From: Aminobacter sp. J41 | GTDB taxonomy: Bacteria > Pseudomonadota > Alphaproteobacteria > Rhizobiales > Rhizobiaceae | Assembly: GCF_000526635.1 (NCBI RefSeq) | Contig: NZ_JAGL01000003.1 | Location: forward strand, 166,268 to 230,267 | Length of the DNA stretch: 64,000 nt | Direction: 5' to 3' | Part shown: positions 37,438 to 45,540 of the stretch, one piece after another | How positions within the stretch are numbered: position 1 is the stretch's first letter | Layout: every line of letters starts with the position of its first letter | The notes under the pieces: generated by a model | What the model was told of the DNA's origin: nothing | Database searches by the model: none | The model's input: the letters and a program-made list of their open reading frames with translations, nothing else | Program-made: the position numbers and the translations under genes

Positions 37438-37920
37438 ATGAAGGAAAACCGGAAGCTCCCTGACGACGCCCTGCTCCCGCGCGACACGCGCCGGTCTCTC
37501 CCGATCGCGCTTCTGCGTGCCCGCGAAGCGGTGATGGCGCGCTTCCGACCCGTACTGCAGGCGCAGGACGTGACGGAGCAGCAGTGGCGGGTGATCCGCG
37601 TACTTGCGGAACAGAGCCCGCTGGACGCGACGGAACTTGCCGACCGCGCCTGCATTCTCGCACCGAGCCTGACCCGCATCATCAGGTCGCTGGAGGAGCG
37701 CGGACTGGTTTTGCGCGAGCGCGATCAGGGTGACGGCCGGCGCATTCTCCTCTCCCTCTCAGACAAGGGCTTGGAGATCATCTACAACGTCAGCCCTGCC
37801 AGCCGTGCTGTCTACGCCGATCTCGAAGAGCGCTACGGGCGCGACCGGATCGAAGCGCTGCTCGAGATGCTCAGCGACCTCGCGGCGCTGAAGCACGAAG
37901 AGACGAAGGCCCGCGAATAG
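37438..37920 (+). CDS. MarR family regulator, HpaR-like
   Basis: A 160-aa winged-helix repressor. Its sequence resembles the HpaR/HpcR group that controls homoprotocatechuate degradation: SLPIALLRAREAVMARFRPVLQ, VTEQQWRVIRVLAEQ, the recognition helix LAPSLTRIIRSLEERGLV and the wing RDQGDGRRILLSLSDKG. No hpa catabolic genes are in the window, so the ligand and targets are open. It follows the double ALDH by 42 bases on the same strand and might regulate it. It is convergent with DUF445, with a 3-base gap. Confidence 0.85.
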   Translation: MKENRKLPDDALLPRDTRRSLPIALLRAREAVMARFRPVLQAQDVTEQQWRVIRVLAEQSPLDATELADRACILAPSLTRIIRSLEERGLVLRERDQGDGRRILLSLSDKGLEIIYNVSPASRAVYADLEERYGRDRIEALLEMLSDLAALKHEETKARE

Positions 37921-37923
37921 GCC

Positions 37924-39204
37924 TCAGCCAAAAATGAGCCGCTCGCCAATGTGAAGGCAAAGGCCCGCCAGGCCGCCGACGATCATGCCGTTGAAGCGGA
38001 TGTATTGCAGGTCGCGACCGATGTTCAGCTCGATCAGCCGCGTAAGTTGGACAATGTCCCATCCACGCACCTGCTCGGAAATGAAAGTGGCGACGCCGCT
38101 CTTCTGGCTTTCGACGAAGGCGCCAAGCGAGGTGACGAAGCCATGGTTCATTTCGGCACGCAGCTGCGGATCGTCCGCCAGGCGCTTGCCGATTTCGACC
38201 AGCATCGCCGTCAGCTGATTTCGCAGCATCGAATTGGGGCTCGCCATGTCCTGCTCGACGAAGCTGCGCAGCCCAGCCCAGAAGTGGCCCGCGAGGTCGG
38301 CGAGTTCCGGCCTGGCCAGCAACGAGCGCTTCAGCTTCTCGGCCCGGTCGGCATAATCCGGCGAGACCCGAAGGTCGTCCACGAACCGCTCGACGAAGCG
38401 GTCGAACTCGCGCCGCATCGGATGGTCGAGGTCGTTCTGCACCTCGTCGATCAGCGCGCCGGCCGAGGCGACGATCTTCCTCAGAAGGTAAGCATCTGCC
38501 TTGAACATGTTGGCAAGGCTCGGCAATTCGGTGCGGATCTTGTCGCGCACGCTCGCCAGCGCCGCTTCGTCGTTTAGCATGCCGCCGAACACGCGAAGCA
38601 GTTCATCGAAAAGCCGCTGGTGGTGCCGGTCGGCCGTAATCGCCTTCAGCATGTCGGCAGCAAGAGGCGCCACCTGCACCTTTTCCAGTTGAGCGTAGAC
38701 TCGGCCCGCGACCAGCTTGCGCAGCTGGTCATTGTGCTCGAGTGCTGCCAGCGCTTCGGGCGCAATGCGCGTGGCAAAGTTGGAAAGCGTGGCCGACCGA
38801 TGAGGCGCTGAAAGCCAGTCGGCAACCATCATCGCGAAGTCCACTTCCTTCAGCTTGGCGCGCACGGCGCCAGGCGACAGGAAATTGCGCTCGATGAAAC
38901 GGCCGAGATTGTCAGCAATGCGGTCCTTGTTTTCAGGAATGATCGCCGTGTGCGGCACGGGAAGCCCGAGCGGCCGCCGGAACAGCGCAACCACGGCATA
39001 CCAGTCGGCGAGGCCGCCAATTGCCGCCGCCTCCGCAAAGGCCGCAACGAAGGAAAGGAATGGATAATCGCCTTGGAAAGCCCGCGCGGTGAGAAGCACG
39101 ATCACGCAGAGGGCGAGAGACGCCGTGGCAATTGCCTTGGTGCGGTTAAGCGCCTGACGCTTGGCAAGTTCGTCGCTGCGGATTGTCGTCGTATCAACGG
39201 CCAT
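37924..39204 (-). CDS. DUF445 family membrane protein
   Basis: A 426-aa protein of the DUF445 (YjiN-like) family, function unknown. An N-terminal membrane span (TASLALCVIVLLTARAF) is followed by the conserved AFAEAAAIGGLADWYAVVALF and PLGLPVPHTAIIPENKDRI blocks, then a long helical soluble part and a C-terminal hydrophobic segment (FNGMIVGGLAGLCLHIGERL). The ATG of MAVDTTTI was chosen because AGGAA lies seven bases upstream; a GTG at 39228 also exists. Confidence 0.87.
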   Translation of the reverse strand: MAVDTTTIRSDELAKRQALNRTKAIATASLALCVIVLLTARAFQGDYPFLSFVAAFAEAAAIGGLADWYAVVALFRRPLGLPVPHTAIIPENKDRIADNLGRFIERNFLSPGAVRAKLKEVDFAMMVADWLSAPHRSATLSNFATRIAPEALAALEHNDQLRKLVAGRVYAQLEKVQVAPLAADMLKAITADRHHQRLFDELLRVFGGMLNDEAALASVRDKIRTELPSLANMFKADAYLLRKIVASAGALIDEVQNDLDHPMRREFDRFVERFVDDLRVSPDYADRAEKLKRSLLARPELADLAGHFWAGLRSFVEQDMASPNSMLRNQLTAMLVEIGKRLADDPQLRAEMNHGFVTSLGAFVESQKSGVATFISEQVRGWDIVQLTRLIELNIGRDLQYIRFNGMIVGGLAGLCLHIGERLIFG

Positions 39205-39281
39205 GTCGGTTCCTGACGGTCTGGTCACGGAACCCTATGTGGGACGATCCGGCCGGAACGTCACCTTCCGAAGAGAAGAAA

Positions 39282-39830
39282 CTACGCGGCGTGGCGAGCA
39301 AACATGCCGGCGCCGGGGCGCGCGGGCAGCGGCGGAGCCGGCTCAAGTTCGATGATGCCGACAGTTTCGCCATCCTCAAACCGCAGCGACGCGTTGAACC
39401 GGCGCGCAAGCCGCTTCATTGCCTGGTTCTGCGGGTGGGTCGTAACGAGCAGGCGTTCGTAGCCGAAGGCGCGGGCGCTTTCGATTAGGCGTTCGAACAG
39501 GAGCGCGCCAAGTCCGCGATGCTGCAGCTCTCGTTCCACGCTGAAGGCGATCTCGCCGGTTGGCGTCGGGTCTTCCGGGCGCTCGTGCAGCTCTGCAGCG
39601 CCGAGGACCTTGCCGTCCTCGACATAGCCGATCACCAGAGCTCCGTTCTGGAAGCTGCGTTCGGCGTAGGAGATCACGAAGGCGTCGCTGGTCGGGCCGT
39701 TGAAGCGGTCGCGGCGGCTGATATCGTCGAGGCGCAGGAGGTGGTCGCGAAATTGCGGGAGTTCCGAACGGCGAAGCAGCCGGATTGTCCCTTGAAGGGG
39801 CCTCTCGACTTTTGCGGTTCCGTTCATCAC
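39282..39830 (-). CDS. GNAT family N-acetyltransferase
   Basis: A 182-aa acetyltransferase of the GNAT fold. The acetyl-CoA-binding motif A is seen as ELQHRGLGALLFERLIESAR near residue 100, preceded by the beta-strand GEIAFSV, and followed by RLLVTTHPQNQAMKRLARR, typical of the C-terminal GNAT region. The substrate is unknown. It is divergent from rirA over 231 bases; the rirA control elements lie at the far end of that gap. Confidence 0.86.
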   Translation of the reverse strand: MMNGTAKVERPLQGTIRLLRRSELPQFRDHLLRLDDISRRDRFNGPTSDAFVISYAERSFQNGALVIGYVEDGKVLGAAELHERPEDPTPTGEIAFSVERELQHRGLGALLFERLIESARAFGYERLLVTTHPQNQAMKRLARRFNASLRFEDGETVGIIELEPAPPLPARPGAGMFARHAA

Positions 39831-39961
39831 TCTGTTCCCTGCTCTTGTCCTCCGCGATATTCCTCAAATCGCTGCAGAATTGATATTGTGCAGCGCAACA
39901 TAAAATTCAACCCGGATACCGTTGCGTGCGGCGCATGCCTGCCTTGCGTCTGCCACTAAAT

Positions 39962-39980
39962 CCTGAAATCAGATGTCAGG
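39962..39980. promoter_or_regulatory. Candidate RirA operator (IRO box) upstream of rirA
   Basis: CCTGA, nine bases, TCAGG. The core is TGA-N9-TCA, the published consensus of the iron-responsive operator bound by RirA. It ends four bases before the TTGACA of the rirA promoter, consistent with autorepression. The core alone is short enough to arise by chance; the extended 5-base arms and the position add weight. Confidence 0.55.
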
Positions 39981-39984
39981 TTTT

Positions 39985-40013
39985 TTGACATCGATCTAGA
40001 ACTATTCTAAGTT
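39985..40013 (+). promoter_or_regulatory. Candidate promoter of rirA
   Basis: TTGACA (39985-39990), exactly 17 bases, TAAGTT (40008-40013), about 50 bases before the rirA start. Confidence 0.55.
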
Positions 40014-40061
40014 ACGATTCATTAAGGCGGAGGCGCTCTCCGTCAACTTGAAAGGCTTGCC

Positions 40062-40523
40062 ATGCGGCTGACCCGTCAGACCAACTATGCAATCCGCCTG
40101 CTCATGTACTGCGCAGCCAATGAGGGCAGACTGAGCCGAGTTTCGGAAATCGCGGCCGCCTATTCGGTATCTGAACTGTTCCTGTTCAAGATCTTGCAGC
40201 CGCTGGTTGAGGCCAAGATCGTCGAGACCGTCCGCGGTCGTAACGGCGGCGTCCGTCTCGCCCGTCCCGCCAGCGACATCACGCTGTTCGATGTCGTGCG
40301 CGTGACGGAAGAGAACTTCGCCATGGCCGAGTGCTTCGAGACCGACGCCACCGAATGCCCGCTCATCGATTCCTGCGGCCTCAATGCGGCGCTGCGCAAG
40401 GCGCTGGGTGCATTCTTCGAAGTTCTCGAGGGATATTCCATCGACGATCTCGTAAAGGCCCGCCCTTCGATGCGAGACCTGCTCGGCATTCCGGACATCA
40501 CACAACCGGTCGCCAACGCCTGA
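40062..40523 (+). CDS. rirA: Rrf2 family iron-responsive regulator RirA
   Basis: A 153-aa Rrf2 regulator matching rhizobial RirA, the Fe-S protein that represses iron-uptake genes when iron is plentiful. The N-terminal winged helix starts MRLTRQTNYAIRLLMYCAAN, the recognition helix is in VSELFLFKILQPLVEAK, and the wing is in VRGRNGGVRLARPAS. Three cysteines (Cys91, Cys99, Cys105) in the MAECF...ECPLIDSC segment are the Fe-S cluster ligands. AAAGG precedes the ATG. It is flanked by hemP and hmuQ, and RirA-type operators stand before rirA and between those two genes. Confidence 0.94.
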   Translation: MRLTRQTNYAIRLLMYCAANEGRLSRVSEIAAAYSVSELFLFKILQPLVEAKIVETVRGRNGGVRLARPASDITLFDVVRVTEENFAMAECFETDATECPLIDSCGLNAALRKALGAFFEVLEGYSIDDLVKARPSMRDLLGIPDITQPVANA

Positions 40524-40564
40524 GCCTTGCCCGGGTTCCTCTGCAGCTTTTCCGTTAGACAAAG

Positions 40565-40590
40565 CGGGCGCGAAACTGGTTTCGCGCCCG
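40565..40590. terminator. Bidirectional terminator between rirA and hemP
   Basis: CGGGCGCGAAAC and GTTTCGCGCCCG are separated by two bases, a near-perfect inverted repeat of 12-base arms. It lies midway between the convergent rirA and hemP stops and can serve both. Confidence 0.75.
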
Positions 40591-40616
40591 TTCTGCGATC
40601 TGGAGAGATCAGAGGG

Positions 40617-40832
40617 TTACTTGTTGAGAATCAGCTTGCCCTGGCGGGTGATCTTGAGACGATACATTGCGCCGTCGTGCTCGATGCCGATCTCCTTGGT
40701 GCCGCGGAACAGATTGTCGCTGGAGACGACCCGAACAACCGATTGGACCTGGCGCTGAACGAAGCGCGGGCTTGCTTCAACGGGGGACGAACGACGGAAG
40801 GACGGATGATTCGACGGGGTGAAGCTGTTCAC
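40617..40832 (-). CDS. hemP: Hemin uptake protein HemP / HmuP
   Basis: A 71-aa protein of the HemP family. The conserved C-terminal half reads SSDNLFRGTKEIGIEHDGA then MYRLKITRQGKLILNK, the family hallmark. In Bradyrhizobium the homologue HmuP is a coactivator of heme-uptake genes under low iron. The start is taken as GTG (MNSFTPSNH) with AAAGG upstream; an ATG at 40886 would add 18 basic residues. It is convergent with rirA and divergent from hmuQ, with a RirA-type palindrome 61 bases before the start. Confidence 0.88.
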   Translation of the reverse strand: MNSFTPSNHPSFRRSSPVEASPRFVQRQVQSVVRVVSSDNLFRGTKEIGIEHDGAMYRLKITRQGKLILNK

Positions 40833-40892
40833 GGGACCGTGCCTTTCTTGCCGGTTGCTCTGTCTCGCGGCTCTGCGCCGCTGCATGAGATT

Positions 40893-40913
40893 ACATGAGT
40901 GAAATTATCATGT
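40893..40913. promoter_or_regulatory. Candidate RirA operator (IRO box) between hemP and hmuQ
   Basis: ACATGA, nine bases, TCATGT: a perfect 6-base-arm palindrome containing TGA-N9-TCA. It sits in the divergent promoter region of two iron/heme genes. A second inverted pair, CATGAGTG (40894-40901) and CACTCATG (40943-40950), overlaps it. Confidence 0.6.
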
Positions 40914-41011
40914 TTTGGTGTTTGCGCAATACCGGAGAGTTACACTCATGATTTTCCGCCGTGCTGAACCTGCACGTTTCCCTGGGATATTGTGTTGAAA
41001 AGGATGCAGCC

Positions 41012-41326
41012 ATGTTCTTTGCCATGAACCGCTTCAAGGTCCGCAGCGGAGCGGAAGAGGAGTTCGAGGCCGTCTGGAAGAACCGCGATTCGCGGCTCAA
41101 CGAGACACCGGGCTTCCGCGAGTTCCGATTGCTGCGCGGGGCGGCGAACGAGAAGGAAGGCTACACGCTCTACGTCTCCCATTCGATCTGGAAGAACGAG
41201 GACGCCTTCCTCGCCTGGACGCGATCCCAGAACTTTCGCGATTCACACCGCCAGGCCGGCGACAAGAAGCCCCTCTATCTCGAGCCGCCGGTCTTCGAGG
41301 GCTTCAAAGTGGTTGAAGGGGCCTGA
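41012..41326 (+). CDS. hmuQ: Heme-degrading monooxygenase, HmuQ/IsdG-like
   Basis: A 104-aa antibiotic-biosynthesis-monooxygenase-fold (ferredoxin-like) protein. It resembles rhizobial HmuQ, which opens the heme ring to release iron. Matching segments are MFFAMNRFKVRSGAEEEFE, then VWKNRDSRLNETPGFREFRL, YTLYVSHSIWKNEDAFLAW, and the SHRQAG region with a likely heme-ligand His. The start was chosen at the ATG preceded by AAGGA; the frame is open further upstream to 40961. It shares a divergent promoter with hemP, which supports a role in heme-iron use. Confidence 0.87.
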   Translation: MFFAMNRFKVRSGAEEEFEAVWKNRDSRLNETPGFREFRLLRGAANEKEGYTLYVSHSIWKNEDAFLAWTRSQNFRDSHRQAGDKKPLYLEPPVFEGFKVVEGA

Positions 41327-41347
41327 GCCCCTTCCCTGTTTCGCCAA

Positions 41348-44300
41348 CTATTCCGCGGCCGCCAGCAGGCTCGCATTGCCGCCCGCTGCCGTGGTGTCGA
41401 CGCAAACCGCCCGCTCTACCGTATAGGCTGCGGGATCGATCACTTCGGTGAGCAGCCGCACGATTGGCCCTTCACGCAACGCCAGCGCCTGGCGCGTCGC
41501 CTTCAGCGTGGCGGTATCGGACACCTGCGCGACCAGCTGGATGTCGAGGCCCTTCAGCGCCTCACCCCCCACGACACCATCCAGCACTTCGAGCGGCAGG
41601 CCCTTGCCCGTCAGCGTATCGAGCGCCTTGCGTGCCTCCGGCGCCACCGCCAGCACCGCATTGCCAACCGCCAGCGCCTGGATCACCTGCGCCAGGAGCA
41701 CGTCTTGCTCGACGCCAAGGCATAGTACACGTCCGCGCGGATAGAGCCGCAGCATGTTGCCCTCGCCCGTCGGTCCCGGCAGGTCGATGGGGCCGGTGTC
41801 GAGTGCCGCCGCAGCCGCCACCGCCTCAGCGCCCTTGCCACGCAAATGCTTGCGGAGCACGGCGATACGGTCCTGTCGCTCGGCCCAGCCGCTCTTGTTT
41901 GCATCGGGCAGATGATCCTGCAGCGTGCGCAGCGGGATTTCCACTCCTGCCGACGCAGGCCCCGCCGGCACCGCCTTTTGCTTGCGGAAGCGGCGCAGAT
42001 AGTGCGGCCCGCCAGCTTTCGGACCGGTGCCGGAAAGCCCCTCGCCTCCAAACGGCTGGGAACCCACCACAGCGCCGATCTGGTTGCGATTGACATAGAT
42101 GTTGCCGGCGTGGATGCCATCAACGATGTGCTGGACGCGCGCGTCGATGCGCGTGTGAAGCCCGAAGGTCAGCCCGTAACCCTTTGCATTAATGTCGGAA
42201 ATTACCTCATTGAGTCTGTCGGCTTCGAAGGCCGCAACATGCAGGACCGGGCCAAACATCTCGCGTTCGAGTTCGGCGATGCCGCTGACGCGGAAAATGT
42301 GCGGCGGAACGAGCCGCCCGCCCTCGTTGGTGTCGAGCTTCGCGATCAGCCGGCCCGCGCCTTCCATCTTGCGGCAGTAGGCGAGCAGCGCATCGCGCGC
42401 CTCATCGTCGATCACCGGGCCGACGTCGGTGGAAAGCTTCCACGGGTCGCCAAGCTTCAGCGCCGCCATCGCCCCCTTCAGCATTTCGATTACCTTCGTC
42501 TCGACATCCTTCTGGACGTAGAGAATGCTCAGCGCCGAGCAGCGCTGGCCGGCGCTCTGGAAAGCTGAAGCCAGGATGTCGCGCACCGCCTGCTCTGGCA
42601 AAGCGGTCGAGTCGACGATCATAGCGTTGAGGCCGCCGGTTTCGGCAATCAGCATCGCGTCCGGTGCGGCGGTCTGCGCCAGCTGGCGCTCAATGATGCG
42701 CGCTACGTCTGTCGAGCCGGTGAAACAGACGCCGGAAATGCGCGGATCCGCCGTCAGCGGCGCGCCGACCGACGGGCCATCGCCTGGTAGCAGATGCAGT
42801 ACCTCCTGCGGCACGCCTGCATCATACAGCAGCGCCACCGCGCGTTCGGCAATCAGCGGCGTCTGCTCGGCGGGCTTGGCCACCACCGCATTGCCGGTGA
42901 CGAGGGCAGCCGCGATCTGGCCGGTGAAGATGGCCAGCGGGAAATTCCACGGCGAGATGCAGGCGATCACGCCACGCGCCTGGGTGCTCGCTTCGTGGTT
43001 GACCGCCTCGCTCGCGTAATAGCGAAGGAAGTCGACAGCCTCGCGCACTTCGGCCACCGCGTCCCCCAGCGTCTTGCCGGCCTCGCGGCCACACAGGGCG
43101 AAGAACTCCGCCGCGTTCTCCTCATAGAGGTCGGCCGCCCGGCGCAGAATGTCGGCGCGATCCGCCGCACTGCGTGCAGCCCAGGCGGGCTGGGCCTCAA
43201 GCGCTGCGCCGACTGCCTCCTCTACGGCCTCGGCGTCTGCTTCAAAGACTTCACCCACGATGTCATCCGGGTTGGCGGGATTGACGATGGTGCGCGCGGA
43301 CCTGCCCTTCCCCGCGGTCCAGCGATGCGGATCGGCGAACGAGCTGCGCTTCGCCTCGATCGCGGCCAGCGTCGTCGTGTCGGTCAGGTCGAAGCCCTTC
43401 GAATTCACCCGTCCAGCGCCAAAGAGGTCGCGCGCGCGCGGGATCGCGGGATTGGTCGCAGGGCCATCGGCAATTGCAACGAATGGATCCTGCGCGATCG
43501 TCTCCGGCGCCACCGACTTGTCGACGATTTGGTGTACGAAAGAGGAATTGGCGCCGTTCTCCAGCAAACGGCGCACGAGATAGGCGAGCAGATCAGAGTG
43601 CGCGCCGACCGGCGCGTAGATGCGGCAACGCGTACCTTCTGCCTGACGAACGACCTCGTGAAGCGCTTCACCCATCCCGTGCAAGCGCTGGAATTCAAAA
43701 GTATTCTTGTCAGACGCCATCGACAGGATGGCGGATACGGTGTGCGCATTGTGGGTCGCAAATTGCGGATAGATGCGATCGGTCATGCCGAGCAGCTTGC
43801 GCGCATTGGCGATGTAGGAGACATCCGTGTTCCGCTTGCGCGTGAATACCGGGTAGCTCTCCAGCCCCATGACCTGCGCGCGCTTGATCTCGGTGTCCCA
43901 GTAGGCGCCCTTGACGAGGCGGACCATGATGCGACGGTCCAGCTTCTGCGCCAGCGCATAGAGCCAGTCGATGACCTGGCTCGCGCGCAGGCCATAGGCC
44001 TGGACGACGACGCCAAAACCGTCCCAGCCGGCCAGCGCCGGGTTGGTCAGCACCCGCTCGATGACGTCCAGCGAGAGATCGAGGCGATCCGCCTCCTCCG
44101 CGTCAATGTTGAGGCCCATGCGCGCCTCGCGCGCAGCAACGCACAGCGACAGCAGCCGGTCGGCAAGGACGGGCAGCATCGTTTCCTTCTGCGCCACCTC
44201 GTAGCGCGGGTGCAGCGCCGAGAGCTTCACCGAGATGCCGTGGTTGCGTGCGATGTCCGGCGCGGTAGCTCCGGGCTTCAGGGCCGCGATGGCATCCGCA

Positions 44301-44944
44301 TAGGCGCGGTGATAGCGCAGCGCATCGGATTCCGTGCGCGCCGCCTCGCCCAGCATGTCGAACGAGTAGGTATAACCCTTGCGGGAAAACGCCTTGCCGC
44401 GCTGAACCGCCTCGTCGATCGTGCGGCCGAGGACAAATTGCTCGCCCATCTCGCGCATAACTGCGGAGACCGCCTTGCGGATCACCGGCTCGCCCAGCCG
44501 TCGCACCATCGCGCGTAGCGTGCCTTCAATGCCGCCCTGGTCCTCTTCCAGCACCTTGCCGGTCAGCATCAGCGCCCAGGTCGAAGCATTGACGAAGATC
44601 GAAGCCGACGAGCCGGAGCGTACCGACCAGTCATGCGGCGCGATCTTGTCGCGGATCAGGTCGTCGATCGTGTCGGCATCCGGCACGCGAAGCAGTGCTT
44701 CCGCCATGCACATCAGCGCCACACCCTCGCGCGTCGACAGGCCGTACTCGGCGAGAAAAACCTCCATCAGCTCCGGCTTGGTCTGGTTGCGAACCGCCCG
44801 CACCAGCTCGGCACCGCGGCGCGAGATCGCTGCGCGTTCCTCGGCGGTCAGATTCGCCTGCGCAACCAGCCGCGCTAGCACTTCGGCCTCGTCGGCCAGG
44901 TAGTTGTCGCGGATGCGGTAACGGATGTGGTCGAGTGGTGACAT
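41348..44944 (-). CDS. putA: Bifunctional proline dehydrogenase / P5C dehydrogenase PutA
   Basis: PutA of 1198 aa, which oxidises proline to glutamate in two steps and passes electrons to the quinone pool. The FAD-binding proline dehydrogenase barrel covers about residues 170-470 (VRLVKGAYWDTEIKRAQ, then TRKRNTDVSYIANARKLL). The aldehyde dehydrogenase part covers 520-980 with ISPWNFPLAIFTGQ, the Glu motif AETGGLNAM and the nucleophile in GQRCSAL. A third conserved C-terminal domain fills 1000-1198. There is no N-terminal ribbon-helix-helix, so it is the bifunctional, non-autoregulating type. AGGGG precedes the ATG. The regulator is divergent. Confidence 0.96.
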   Translation of the reverse strand: MSPLDHIRYRIRDNYLADEAEVLARLVAQANLTAEERAAISRRGAELVRAVRNQTKPELMEVFLAEYGLSTREGVALMCMAEALLRVPDADTIDDLIRDKIAPHDWSVRSGSSASIFVNASTWALMLTGKVLEEDQGGIEGTLRAMVRRLGEPVIRKAVSAVMREMGEQFVLGRTIDEAVQRGKAFSRKGYTYSFDMLGEAARTESDALRYHRAYADAIAALKPGATAPDIARNHGISVKLSALHPRYEVAQKETMLPVLADRLLSLCVAAREARMGLNIDAEEADRLDLSLDVIERVLTNPALAGWDGFGVVVQAYGLRASQVIDWLYALAQKLDRRIMVRLVKGAYWDTEIKRAQVMGLESYPVFTRKRNTDVSYIANARKLLGMTDRIYPQFATHNAHTVSAILSMASDKNTFEFQRLHGMGEALHEVVRQAEGTRCRIYAPVGAHSDLLAYLVRRLLENGANSSFVHQIVDKSVAPETIAQDPFVAIADGPATNPAIPRARDLFGAGRVNSKGFDLTDTTTLAAIEAKRSSFADPHRWTAGKGRSARTIVNPANPDDIVGEVFEADAEAVEEAVGAALEAQPAWAARSAADRADILRRAADLYEENAAEFFALCGREAGKTLGDAVAEVREAVDFLRYYASEAVNHEASTQARGVIACISPWNFPLAIFTGQIAAALVTGNAVVAKPAEQTPLIAERAVALLYDAGVPQEVLHLLPGDGPSVGAPLTADPRISGVCFTGSTDVARIIERQLAQTAAPDAMLIAETGGLNAMIVDSTALPEQAVRDILASAFQSAGQRCSALSILYVQKDVETKVIEMLKGAMAALKLGDPWKLSTDVGPVIDDEARDALLAYCRKMEGAGRLIAKLDTNEGGRLVPPHIFRVSGIAELEREMFGPVLHVAAFEADRLNEVISDINAKGYGLTFGLHTRIDARVQHIVDGIHAGNIYVNRNQIGAVVGSQPFGGEGLSGTGPKAGGPHYLRRFRKQKAVPAGPASAGVEIPLRTLQDHLPDANKSGWAERQDRIAVLRKHLRGKGAEAVAAAAALDTGPIDLPGPTGEGNMLRLYPRGRVLCLGVEQDVLLAQVIQALAVGNAVLAVAPEARKALDTLTGKGLPLEVLDGVVGGEALKGLDIQLVAQVSDTATLKATRQALALREGPIVRLLTEVIDPAAYTVERAVCVDTTAAGGNASLLAAAE

Positions 44945-45083
44945 TTCAGCCCCTGGCGTTGCTTGTGCGAGACGCGCCAATTTACCACGAGGCTGCGCAT
45001 CGGCTTTCCTGTTCAGCTCGACACCGCAGGTCGATCGATCTATTCAGATCACCAATAGATGGGCACGTGAACCAGGTATTCCC

Positions 45084-45536
45084 ATGGCTGAAGACCAGTT
45101 GGATCGTATCGACCGCAACATCCTGGCCGCACTTTCTGCAAACGGCCGGCTTTCCGCGGCCGAGCTCGGCGCGAAGGTGGGATTGTCAAAGACTCCAGTA
45201 CAGGCGCGCGTGAAGCGACTCGAGCGCGAGGGCTACATTCGCGGCTATGCGGCAATCGTCGACCGCGAGCGGATGGGCGAGGGCCACGTCGCCTTCGTGC
45301 AGGTGAAGCTGTCAGACACGCGCTCGGCAGCGCTCGATGCGTTCAACAAGGCGGTGCTGACGATTCCCGAAGTCGAGCAATGCCACATGATTGCGTCGAG
45401 CTTCGACTACCTGCTCAAGGTGCGCACCAAGGACATCGCCGCCTACCGCCGCGTCCTTGGCGAGCGGATCTCGGCGCTGCCGCATGTGGCGCAAACGTCG
45501 ACCTATGTCGCGATGGAGACGGTGAAGGACCACTAG
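45084..45536 (+). CDS. putR: Lrp/AsnC family regulator, PutR-like
   Basis: A 150-aa Lrp/AsnC protein. The helix-turn-helix (LDRIDRNILAALSANGRLSA, then LGAKVGLSKTPVQARVKRLE) is followed by the RAM ligand-binding domain ending near STYVAMETVKDH. It is divergent from putA over 139 bases, the arrangement of PutR, which activates putA when proline is present in alphaproteobacteria. The ATG at 45084 begins MAEDQLDR; the frame continues upstream into the putA promoter but without family similarity. Confidence 0.9.
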   Translation: MAEDQLDRIDRNILAALSANGRLSAAELGAKVGLSKTPVQARVKRLEREGYIRGYAAIVDRERMGEGHVAFVQVKLSDTRSAALDAFNKAVLTIPEVEQCHMIASSFDYLLKVRTKDIAAYRRVLGERISALPHVAQTSTYVAMETVKDH

Positions 45537-45540
45537 CGGC

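Noticed and set aside
42794..44518. Long plus-strand frame inside putA, and a similar one at 49105-50754 over gabD
   Set aside because: Both are antisense to confidently identified enzymes and show the Arg/Gly/His-rich composition of non-coding frames.
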